Shown piece after piece: positions 1 through 5,639 of a DNA stretch of 7,168 bases. The translations under genes were made by a program, and so were the position numbers. The DNA is from an uncultured Pseudomonadota bacterium (GTDB lineage Bacteria > Myxococcota > UBA796), in assembly GCA_913040875.1 (NCBI GenBank), contig CAJWHX010000169.1, positions 1 to 7,168 of the forward strand. The letters run 5' to 3'. The stretch's first letter is position 1. Each line of letters begins with the position of its first letter. Below the pieces are notes generated by a model. The model was not told where the DNA came from. It saw only the letters and a list, made by a program, of their open reading frames with translations, and made no database searches.

Positions 1-237
1 ATTCGGGGCCATCGATGCCAACTCTTGTTCATCAATTTGAACAGATCCAGAAGTTGGAGAGTCCAATCCACCAATGATATTGAGCAGGGTGGTCTTTCCA
101 GAACCCGAAGCGCCCATCAATACGGTAAACTCTCCCGGCTCAATGCTCAGAGACACACCTTGGAGCGCTTTCACGATAAACTCTCCCTGCTGATATTCTC
201 GGTGTACATCAGTCACAACAACGGTATTACTAGACAT
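1..237 (-). CDS. ABC transporter ATP-binding protein, LolD/MacB-type (partial; C-terminus beyond window)
   Basis: Only the first 79 codons are in the window, and the gene runs off the left edge. My translation from ATG at 237 shows a typical exporter ATPase N-terminus: a VHREYQQGE strand, then [15 protein letters not shown], a Walker A loop GASGSGKTT (residues 42-50) and [14 protein letters not shown], the LolD/MacB/FtsE-type sequence after Walker A. The Q-loop, ABC signature and Walker B are not visible. An AGGAG-like ribosome site lies about 5 nt before the ATG, and the gap to the upstream permease is 30 bp, so it is the last visible gene of that operon. By family, the protein should hydrolyse ATP on the cytoplasmic face to drive the two FtsX-type permeases. 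Family is secure; the substrate is inferred from the LolA-like neighbour. Confidence 0.93.
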   Translation of the reverse strand, partial: MSSNTVVVTDVHREYQQGEFIVKALQGVSLSIEPGEFTVLMGASGSGKTTLLNIIGGLDSPTSGSVQIDEQELASMAPN

Positions 238-267
238 GAACTCTCCTACATTTCCATCATTACGCGG

Positions 268-1500
268 CTACGAACGCATCGCATCCACTGGGGTCAACTT
301 CTGTACTTTCCATGCTGGGTACAGCGCCGACAAAACTGCACACAAAATAGATAGCAGGATGTAGCCCAGAATCCAGTTGGCATCATATCGACCATAGATC
401 ACGGTACTGGTAACTGCACCACTAATGGTCACCCCTTCACCCATCATACTGGTGAGATCTAAGCCATTCGTGACCAGGGGATAGGATGCCGCCATTCCAA
501 GCAGAGCACCAATTACCCCGCCAAATACCCCAATCAAGCTAGCCTCAAGCAAAATCAATTTGAACAAGGAGGATCGCTTGAGACCAATTGCCATCAAGAC
601 ACCGAACTCTTTACTGCGTTCTAATACATTCATCAGCATGGTGTTCAAGATTCCCATCGCAACAATAAACATCAACGAGATTGAAATCATCTCATTGCTC
701 ACCTGATCAACTTGAATCATCGCGACGACATCGGGAAGAACTTCCTCCCATGGTTGAACTGCGAGTTCTTGTGAAGTGGTATCGGCGACCACACGCTGAA
801 CAGTCGGCAAGGCTGCGGACGTCTCGTCGGCACTCTGCAAGTGTACCGCTACCTGATTGGAAGTGTTCTCTTGCCCCAGAATATCAGCAACGGACGATAG
901 AGAGACGTAGCCTGTAAAGGCATCCACTTCTTCTGCACCCGTACGAAAAACGCCACTCAATCGGTACAAGTGAGAATTCATTTCTCCATCGACCGATGTG
1001 GTAAAGACGAGTCTATCCCCCAAATCTACTTGAAGTAGATCCGCCATGTTTTGTCCGATGACAATGCTCTTCGTATCATCGAGCACCCAAGTTCCCGACA
1101 CCAGCTTGTCTGGGAGATCTGAAACCACGTCTTCCGATTGTGGATTCACTGCCGTTAGGCCGATCACTGTGGGAGAGCTAGACGATGCTAGGATTCCACC
1201 CAGACGTATTCGACTGGTAATGGTCGCGTCTGGCAAAGCCTTCTTCAATGCTGAGACAATCGCCCCTTGTTCATTCACAACGAGATCGGTCTCTTGTTCC
1301 TTTTGGTAGTCTGGATGCTGAACAACCACGTGTCCTGCCAACTGAGAAACGCTCGAATCAATCATATCATCGTATTGACCCGCTCGAAGAGTATTGGACA
1401 GGATGAGAACCACCATTCCGACACCCACTGCCGCAGAGGTAATCAGAGTCCTACGAAGGTTACGCCGAAGATTTCTAAAAGCAAGCTGCAACAACATCAT
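268..1500 (-). CDS. FtsX-like ABC transporter permease (LolC/LolE-type), second permease
   Basis: This encodes an inner-membrane permease of 410 residues, the usual size for LolC/LolE/FtsX-type subunits. It has one membrane segment near residues 18-37, a periplasmic domain to about residue 265, then three segments near 272-292, 312-338 and 375-396. The FtsX core signature ILNTMLMNVLERSKEFG (284-300) continues into VLMAIG, and the C-terminus PAWKVQKLTPVDAMR is typical. The open frame extends 34 codons further upstream, inside the preceding gene, but that stretch is not membrane-protein-like. The start is ATG 1500, overlapping the upstream TGA by 4 bp, or ATG 1497. A GGAG lies 3 nt before the first ATG and 6 nt before the second, so 1497 may be the real initiator. 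Translation is clearly coupled to the upstream permease. It probably pairs with that permease and the downstream ATPase to extract lipoprotein or lipid from the inner membrane. Confidence 0.93.
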   Translation of the reverse strand: MMLLQLAFRNLRRNLRRTLITSAAVGVGMVVLILSNTLRAGQYDDMIDSSVSQLAGHVVVQHPDYQKEQETDLVVNEQGAIVSALKKALPDATITSRIRLGGILASSSSPTVIGLTAVNPQSEDVVSDLPDKLVSGTWVLDDTKSIVIGQNMADLLQVDLGDRLVFTTSVDGEMNSHLYRLSGVFRTGAEEVDAFTGYVSLSSVADILGQENTSNQVAVHLQSADETSAALPTVQRVVADTTSQELAVQPWEEVLPDVVAMIQVDQVSNEMISISLMFIVAMGILNTMLMNVLERSKEFGVLMAIGLKRSSLFKLILLEASLIGVFGGVIGALLGMAASYPLVTNGLDLTSMMGEGVTISGAVTSTVIYGRYDANWILGYILLSILCAVLSALYPAWKVQKLTPVDAMRS

Positions 1501-2729
1501 TCGCTCCGAATTGCATCTACAGGATTGAGATTTGAGGCTCTGTAGGCTGGCCACAAAGACGAACCCATCGCGATGACAAAAAGACCCATTACCGGAACCC
1601 AATACGATTCGACTTGCATCGCAACATACATCGTCGGATCGAAGTTGAGCCCCATCATTTGTAAAGGCTCACCAGTGCCGCCACTCAGATCGATACCTTG
1701 TACGGAGAGATAATAGTTGATGATTCCCCCCATCGCCAGACCAATGACACTTGAGAGCGCAGCCAAGAGTGCACTCTCGATGACGATGACCTGTACAATT
1801 TTTATGCGTTGCAATCCAAGTGCCATCATGACACCAATTTCACGTGTCCGTTCAAAGACAGCCATCAACATCGTGTTCAAAACACCAAACCCGGCGATGA
1901 AAAAGATGATCCCCAAGAAAAACACCTCCGACACTTCTTGAAACGCCATCATCTCTTTGGTTTGAGGGGAGGTTTCCCACCAAGTTTTGGCACCTACTGA
2001 GTCTGCGCTCACCAAATTTGTAATGTCCGCCTGCAATGCTTCAATATGCGCCACTTCTTTATCTGTCACCAAGATCTCGTGATATTGAGACGGTAATATT
2101 AACAAGTCTTGTAAATCAGACACATGAAGCTGAATACCGCGGTCAAGCATCGTCGCTCCACTTTTGTAAACACCAACAAGATTGTACAAATCGTACGCCA
2201 TTGAACCATCGGCTGCCTGGGTATAGACAAATAGTTCTTCACCAATCTTCAGCTCTAAGTCTTCATACAATGTAACCCCAGCGATCGCATGTTTCGCCGG
2301 TGTATCAGACAGATAGGTCCCTTCAATAATTTGTGACGATGCCCCTCGAGCAGTCTCTTCTGCGGACGGAAGAATGCCAATCACCTGAGCACCGGCTGAA
2401 TCCTCTGCACCAGATACCAGTACGTTCCCATAGAGTTTTGCGGACACACCACTGGTTCCATCCAGACTCTGCAAACGCTCAATCAGAGCGTCCCCTTCTT
2501 GAATCGTATCGTGGAGGGCTTTAGACTTTGCATAATCTACATTTTGAATCTGGATATGTCCCATTTGTTGAGTCACAAGTAAATCAAAGAAGGTAGCGTA
2601 GAACTGATTGGTGAACACAGACAGAAAGATACAAATGGCAACTGAAACTGCCATAGCTGTAGCCGTAATTAACGTCCGTTTACCGTTTCGGAGTACGTTC
2701 CGCCACGCGATAGAGAATAGAAAAGACAC
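1497..2729 (-). CDS. FtsX-like ABC transporter permease (LolC/LolE-type), first permease
   Basis: This 410-residue permease matches its downstream neighbour in length and plan. An N-terminal IAWRNVLRNGKRTLIT stretch leads into a membrane segment (about 18-40). A periplasmic domain follows to about 265, then segments near 268-292, 312-338 and 375-393. The FtsX signature VLNTMLMAVFERTREIG (283-299) continues into VMMALG, and the C-terminus is PAYRASNLNPVDAIRSE. The start is a GTG at 2729. In this frame a TAA lies five codons upstream, so no earlier start exists nearby. There is no convincing ribosome site, and the upstream stop is only 8 bp away, suggesting translational coupling. The two permeases are clearly different in sequence, as expected for a LolC/LolE-like heterodimer rather than a recent duplication. 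LolC/E-type function is inferred from the LolA-like gene next door; a MacB-type role is less likely because no MacA-like adaptor is visible. Confidence 0.93.
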   Translation of the reverse strand: MSFLFSIAWRNVLRNGKRTLITATAMAVSVAICIFLSVFTNQFYATFFDLLVTQQMGHIQIQNVDYAKSKALHDTIQEGDALIERLQSLDGTSGVSAKLYGNVLVSGAEDSAGAQVIGILPSAEETARGASSQIIEGTYLSDTPAKHAIAGVTLYEDLELKIGEELFVYTQAADGSMAYDLYNLVGVYKSGATMLDRGIQLHVSDLQDLLILPSQYHEILVTDKEVAHIEALQADITNLVSADSVGAKTWWETSPQTKEMMAFQEVSEVFFLGIIFFIAGFGVLNTMLMAVFERTREIGVMMALGLQRIKIVQVIVIESALLAALSSVIGLAMGGIINYYLSVQGIDLSGGTGEPLQMMGLNFDPTMYVAMQVESYWVPVMGLFVIAMGSSLWPAYRASNLNPVDAIRSE

Positions 2730-2737
2730 CGGATACT

Positions 2738-3490
2738 CTACTTACGCAATGCTTGCAAAGAGAACATGTCTGCAGACACAGGCGTCGTAAAATCAACACT
2801 TGTATACGTCATGGTTGTATACTCACCTTCTTTGTCTTGAGGCAGTACAGAGAATTTGGTTGGAAGTGACACACCATCAAAGTCTTTGATATCTTCAAAC
2901 TTATCAATACGCTTCAAGGTTCCGTCTTCATCATAGTACTTCACATCAAGAGGGAGCATATCTGCACGGCTGCGCGCTACAATCTTGCCCCAAACAACGG
3001 CTGTATTTTCTTTTGGTACCATTTCTATCTCATAGATCTTCTCTGCATTTCCGTCTGTAGGAATATGAATGAACTTTGCATCAAAGTCTTCTGAAAATCG
3101 ATTTTCACGTACCAAATCATCATTGGAAACATGGGAACCCATCCACGATCCGCCCATCATTCCGGCTGGGACTTTCATCACACGATCCACTTTCGGCAAA
3201 TAGTTCCAGATATTGTTGTCCACCTTCAACGTTACAGTACCAGCTTCCTTCGCCGGTTCTAGAATGGTGATCATCGTTTTTTCCGTTCCTAAGGCCACGG
3301 CTTTCATTTTCATATTTCGTTCATATCGCGACGTTTTAACCGTCATTTCCATCGTGACGATAGAGTGTTCCTTACGAAACAAATCATCTGCCGCCATCAA
3401 TACTTCTTCAATTGTAGGTTCAGCAAATGCTGGGGTGGTGGTGACTACTACGAGTCCACAAGCGAACAATGTGCCTTGTATATATTTCAT
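2738..3490 (-). CDS. Periplasmic outer-membrane lipoprotein-sorting protein, LolA-like
   Basis: The protein has 250 residues from ATG 3490. I chose this start because GAGG lies 5 nt upstream and the product then opens with a clean signal peptide (residues 1-23: MKYIQ, hydrophobic core, TPAFA cleavage before EPT). An ATG seven codons earlier would spoil the signal. The mature part is a LolA/LolB-fold protein of the COG2834-like group. The landmarks are ITILEPAKEAGT (75-86), NNIWNYLPKVDRVMKVP (92-108) and the strongly family-like SWMGSHVSNDDLVRE (115-129). Mid and C-terminal strands follow (YYDEDGTLKRIDKFEDIK, residues 185-202; LPTKFSV, 209-215). Members usually sit beside FtsX-type permeases or RND/MMPL exporters and are thought to carry lipoproteins or lipids across the periplasm. 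It is the first gene of the exporter operon and has a separate promoter region with inverted repeats. Family confident; cargo unknown. Confidence 0.92.
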   Translation of the reverse strand: MKYIQGTLFACGLVVVTTTPAFAEPTIEEVLMAADDLFRKEHSIVTMEMTVKTSRYERNMKMKAVALGTEKTMITILEPAKEAGTVTLKVDNNIWNYLPKVDRVMKVPAGMMGGSWMGSHVSNDDLVRENRFSEDFDAKFIHIPTDGNAEKIYEIEMVPKENTAVVWGKIVARSRADMLPLDVKYYDEDGTLKRIDKFEDIKDFDGVSLPTKFSVLPQDKEGEYTTMTYTSVDFTTPVSADMFSLQALRK

Positions 3491-3503
3491 AACTACCTCA
3501 TGA

Positions 3504-3557
3504 GAGTACACTAGAGAATCAACAACAAACCAAGTGGTCCGTGTAACTAGTGTACTC
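3504..3557. repeat. Perfect 11-bp inverted repeat in the leader of the LolA-like gene
   Basis: GAGTACACTAG at 3504-3514 is the exact reverse complement of CTAGTGTACTC at 3547-3557, with a 32-bp spacer. It shares the GTGTAC/GTACAC core with the neighbouring 15-bp repeat. In the transcript it could form an 11-bp stem ending 4 nt before the GAGG ribosome site, so it may act as a DNA operator, an RNA structure, or both. Confidence 0.6.
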
Positions 3558-3564
3558 CGCTCAT

Positions 3565-3611
3565 AAAGGGTGTACGAATCATTTACAAAATATATAATTC
3601 GTACACCCTTT
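3565..3611. repeat. Perfect 15-bp inverted repeat (probable operator)
   Basis: AAAGGGTGTACGAAT at 3565-3579 is matched exactly by its reverse complement at 3597-3611, with a 17-bp AT-rich spacer. The arms are 32 bp apart centre to centre, about three helical turns. The repeat straddles the candidate promoter of the LolA-like operon. The likely ligand is the adjacent TetR-family protein. A terminator reading is less likely, because the loop is long and no proper T-run follows on the minus strand. Confidence 0.7.
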
Positions 3612-3616
3612 TACAA
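3589..3616 (-). promoter_or_regulatory. Candidate promoter of the LolA-like/ABC operon
   Basis: On the minus strand a TTGTAA (-35) at 3611-3616 is followed after 16 bp by TATATT (-10) at 3589-3594. Transcription would begin near 3582, giving a leader of about 90 nt. The upstream arm of the 15-bp inverted repeat covers the spacer and the downstream arm lies just past the start point, an arrangement typical of repression. Judged by eye only. Confidence 0.5.
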
Positions 3617-3681
3617 ACACGAACCAATCGATCAATCTTAATAAAAGGACACTTCAAACTTTTTTCTATATTCTAGAACGT

Positions 3682-4257
3682 TCACTTTCTATTCGAGATA
3701 CCGTTCAACCAATAGTGTGTCAGGACATTTACTCGTTCTACTTGATCGGGAAACATTGCCATAAAATCAGCTTCATAAAAGCATTCATTCAGTTTACGAT
3801 CAATGTATAAGATAGCATCTACGGAAATATTAGGATTGATATGACCTCTGTGCTGTTCTTTTTTTAAAAACTGACGGTACTTATCTTCAAAATCTGTGTT
3901 TTCAGTTAACATTCGTTTCAATGACTCAAATCGTGGATTGCTACTTGAATGTACGGAAACAATTATAGATCCTATGGTTCTCAAACCTTCTTGACGTATT
4001 ACCAGCATCGATCGGATTTTATCCTCAAAAGTGTTTGAAGAGTCCATAATACTAAGTACTTCGTGCACGTAGGATTCAAATTCTTGTTTCAGTATGACTT
4101 CAATCAAATCATACTTATTGGAAAAGTGCTTATAAAATGTTGTCTTGGATACATTTGCCAGTTCTGCGATGGTCTCAACCTTAACATCATCCACACTGTG
4201 ACTTTGAAGCCAATCTTTTCCAATATCGATAATGTATTGTCGTTTGCTAGTGCTCAT
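3682..4257 (-). CDS. TetR/AcrR-family transcriptional regulator
   Basis: This is a 191-residue protein, normal for TetR regulators. The N-terminal domain has helix 1 (KRQYIIDIGKDWLQSH) and a helix-turn-helix at about 25-47: VETIAELANVSKTTFYKHF, followed by SNKYDLIEVIL, the classic TetR recognition helix and helix 4. The C-terminal ligand-binding half (about 55-190) is divergent and gives no clue to the inducer. The start is ATG 4257, with a weak GGTGA about 8 nt upstream. It lies just before the LolA-like exporter operon on the same strand, separated by 191 bp holding two perfect inverted repeats that are plausible operators for it. Its own upstream region carries TGAATAG repeats like those in front of the sigma-factor gene, so it may be controlled by the neighbouring B12 photoreceptor. 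Local repressor of the exporter is an inference from position. Confidence 0.92.
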   Translation of the reverse strand: MSTSKRQYIIDIGKDWLQSHSVDDVKVETIAELANVSKTTFYKHFSNKYDLIEVILKQEFESYVHEVLSIMDSSNTFEDKIRSMLVIRQEGLRTIGSIIVSVHSSSNPRFESLKRMLTENTDFEDKYRQFLKKEQHRGHINPNISVDAILYIDRKLNECFYEADFMAMFPDQVERVNVLTHYWLNGISNRK

Positions 4258-4356
4258 TTATCAATCACCGAATCCCTGTTACCTAAAATGTTTAAGCGAT
4301 TGCCATTCTAGATATCTATACACGTAAACATCTGTATGCAAAATAACCGCTACGAT

Positions 4357-4414
4357 ACCTATTCAGGATCGTCAAGAATGAACAGGTTTTATATTATGAA
4401 TAGGTTTTGAATAG
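4357..4414. promoter_or_regulatory. Cluster of four TGAATAG-type boxes upstream of tetR (putative CarH-type operator)
   Basis: The boxes are CTATTCA (inverted copy) at 4359-4365, TGAACAG at 4379-4385, TGAATAG at 4397-4403 and TGAATAG at 4408-4414. The last two are tandem direct repeats with an 11-bp period, the period established for CarH tetramer operators. The 4379 and 4397 boxes also extend into a 12-bp repeat, TGAAYAGGTTTT, with one mismatch. ACCTATTCA (4357-4365) and TGAATAGGT (4397-4405) form a perfect 9-bp inverted repeat. The same boxes occur only in the intergenic region on the other side of the photoreceptor gene. Confidence 0.6.
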
Positions 4415-4419
4415 TACAA
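4391..4419 (-). promoter_or_regulatory. Candidate tetR promoter with CarH-type operator in its spacer
   Basis: On the minus strand TTGTAC (4414-4419), 17 bp, then TAATAT (4391-4396) form a moderate sigma-70-type promoter. The whole 17-bp spacer is occupied by the tandem TGAATAG repeats. The leader to the tetR ATG would be about 125 nt. A second candidate lies closer to the gene: TTTGCA (4337-4342), 16 bp, TATAGA (4315-4320). The sequence alone does not decide between them. Confidence 0.35.
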
Positions 4420-4461
4420 ACATAATAATGCCTATGATGTCGGCACTATATAACTCCATTA

Positions 4462-5418
4462 CTACAAATCGTTAACGATTTGACCCAACGTCTCTAGACT
4501 ATGGTGTACCAGATAACTCTTTTCCATTCCTATTGGAACCCCAGACCCACCGATCACAAGCGAAGGTTGGTGAGATGCTTTACGTACAATGTGATCACTC
4601 AGATTTTGTAAGAAATGCTCAACATCTGTAGGATCCATCGTGATTGAAAACGTCAATGCGATCGCTAAGGCCTTTGTTTGCTCTGCACACGCTACGATCT
4701 CATCAATGGGGGTATTGTTGCCCAGCAATACTACTGTATACCCTTCCAAAACCAAAATACTTGCGACCAAGTGAAAACCCAGTGTGTGTTTCTCTAGTGG
4801 ATGACTCGACAAAATGATGGTGGGACCGGTATTGCTAGCATTAATGAGTTGCCAGTGCTCTTCAATGAACTGCCCTATCAATCGCGTCGCAAAATGCTCT
4901 TGAAAAATTTGCAATTCTCCATCATGCCAAGCACAACCAATCCGAGAAACAAAGGGAATTATACGCTCTAATACAAATCGTTTCAATCCAAACTGAGATA
5001 AACCAAGACGAAAATGCGCCAAACAGGCTTTTGAGTTGAGGGCTTTCACATCTGCCAACCAAATCTCAAAAAGAGCCTCTAGATCGGAACTGGTTTCAGG
5101 GACTTCAAGGGCTATATCGGGCTGCTTGGTCTCACCAACCAAAGCCTGTAACTCTTGAACAGACAAGCCCAGCACCTGTTTGGCTCTATGCCCCTTGGCC
5201 AATGTTTCCACTACCAACCGCAAATGCGGCACCAAAGACACATCATACAAACGATGATTTCCTTCTGTTCTTTCAGATACAGGAAAGTTGTAGCGACGTT
5301 CCCATGTCCGCAAGGTTGGAATGGGAATGTTGGTCGCTTCTGAAAGCTTTCCAATACTAATTTTTCGAGCGAGTTTGGTCATAGAACGTCTGGGAATAAT
5401 GTGCTTCATTGCAGTCAT
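4462..5418 (-). CDS. CarH/LitR-type B12-dependent MerR-family photoreceptor repressor
   Basis: The 318-residue protein has three parts. A MerR winged-helix domain covers about 19-88: SIGKLSEATNIPIPTLRTWE, RRYNFP, then NHRLYD and a VVETLAKGHRAKQV helix. A four-helix cap covers about 110-190. A Rossmann-type cobalamin-binding domain covers about 197-318, with the strand-end GG of LVIGGSGV at 290-291. The cap carries W164-x9-E174-H175 with H165 after the Trp, the CarH light-sensing set (TtCarH W131, H132, E141, H142). The B12 domain has E209-x-H211-x-x-G214, placing H211 as the lower cobalt ligand. In CarH, an adenosylcobalamin tetramer binds DNA in the dark, and light breaks the Co-C bond and releases it. 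No ribosome site marks the start; ATG 5382, which would begin 12 residues later just before the HTH, is an alternative. Divergent from the sigma-factor gene and close to a photolyase gene, it is very likely their dark repressor. TGAATAG-type boxes overlap its candidate promoter, suggesting autorepression. Confidence 0.92.
   Translation of the reverse strand: MTAMKHIIPRRSMTKLARKISIGKLSEATNIPIPTLRTWERRYNFPVSERTEGNHRLYDVSLVPHLRLVVETLAKGHRAKQVLGLSVQELQALVGETKQPDIALEVPETSSDLEALFEIWLADVKALNSKACLAHFRLGLSQFGLKRFVLERIIPFVSRIGCAWHDGELQIFQEHFATRLIGQFIEEHWQLINASNTGPTIILSSHPLEKHTLGFHLVASILVLEGYTVVLLGNNTPIDEIVACAEQTKALAIALTFSITMDPTDVEHFLQNLSDHIVRKASHQPSLVIGGSGVPIGMEKSYLVHHSLETLGQIVNDL
4466..4481. repeat. 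Perfect 16-bp palindrome at the 3' end of the CarH/LitR-like gene
   Basis: AAATCGTTAACGATTT is its own reverse complement and spans the last codons of the gene, next to the TAG stop. It has no loop or T-run, so it is not a standard terminator. It may be coding coincidence or a dimeric protein site. Confidence 0.4.
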
Positions 5419-5447
5419 AAAGAACGATTCAATATGAGGTGCTATTA

Positions 5448-5476
5448 CTTATAACCTATTCAAAACATATATTGAA
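5448..5476 (-). promoter_or_regulatory. Candidate promoter of the CarH/LitR-like gene
   Basis: On the minus strand TTCAAT (5471-5476), 17 bp, TATAAG (5448-5453) gives a plausible promoter with a start point near 5441 and a short leader to ATG 5418. An inverted TGAATAG box (5456-5462) abuts the -10, and a TGAACAG box (5473-5479) overlaps the -35. This fits autorepression. The -35 match is poor, so the call rests mainly on the -10 and the box positions. Confidence 0.45.
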
Positions 5477-5479
5477 CAG
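5454..5479. promoter_or_regulatory. TGAATAG-type box pair at the CarH/LitR-like promoter
   Basis: ACCTATTCA at 5454-5462 and TGAACAG at 5473-5479 form an imperfect inverted pair. The same two elements, in the same order and orientation, occur upstream of tetR (4357-4365 and 4379-4385), there spaced 13 bp instead of 10 bp. Their shared presence suggests one regulator, most simply the CarH-like protein itself. Confidence 0.5.
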
Positions 5480-5590
5480 TTTTAATGCTTAAACAAAGAA
5501 TAAAGATCAGAATCTATGGGTAACATTCGTTATGTTTCATTACATTTAGAGACAAATAAGTCACTATATTTCATATTTTTCAAGAAATAC

Positions 5591-5619
5591 TTTACATTTT
5601 TGTTTTTTTTGAATAGTAT
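5591..5619 (+). promoter_or_regulatory. Candidate promoter of the sigma-factor gene
   Basis: TTTACA (5591-5596), a 17-bp T-rich spacer, then TAGTAT (5614-5619) form a sigma-70-like promoter with a start point near 5626. The leader would be only 14 nt to ATG 5640 or 26 nt to ATG 5652, which favours the second start. The -10 and start point are covered by the 11-bp direct repeats, so a bound repressor would block polymerase. Confidence 0.5.
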
Positions 5620-5631
5620 TTGAATAGACAA
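5610..5631 (+). promoter_or_regulatory. Two 11-bp tandem direct repeats (putative CarH-type operator) at the sigma-factor promoter
   Basis: TGAATAGTATT (5610-5620) is followed immediately by TGAATAGACAA (5621-5631), sharing seven leading bases with an exact 11-bp period. Structurally characterised CarH binds tandem 11-bp direct repeats, one MerR domain per repeat. A third, degenerate repeat could be TCTAAACAATG (5632-5642) but is not convincing. The operator overlaps the -10 and the start point. Confidence 0.65.
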
Positions 5632-5639
5632 TCTAAACA

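Noticed and set aside
1501..1602. 34-codon N-terminal extension of the second permease
   Set aside because: It lies wholly inside the upstream permease gene and reads as the wrong frame of that gene. The overlapping ATGs at 1500/1497 with a GGAG give a normal permease N-terminus.
3421..3490. Lipobox-like LFAC in the signal peptide of the LolA-like protein
   Set aside because: The Cys is at residue 11, inside the hydrophobic core and too close to the N-terminus. A standard AFA signal-peptidase I site follows at residues 21-23.
3565..3611. 15-bp inverted repeat as a tetR terminator
   Set aside because: The spacer is 17 nt, no proper T-run follows on the minus strand, and the repeat brackets a candidate promoter; operator fits better.
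4063..4311. Plus-strand open frame antisense to tetR
   Set aside because: It is the shadow of the tetR N-terminal region, where the TetR HTH is clear on the minus strand.
4431..4449. AGTGCC/GGCATT hairpin (minus strand) as a terminator for the CarH/LitR-like gene
   Set aside because: The stem is about six pairs including a G-T, with no clear T-run; too weak to call.
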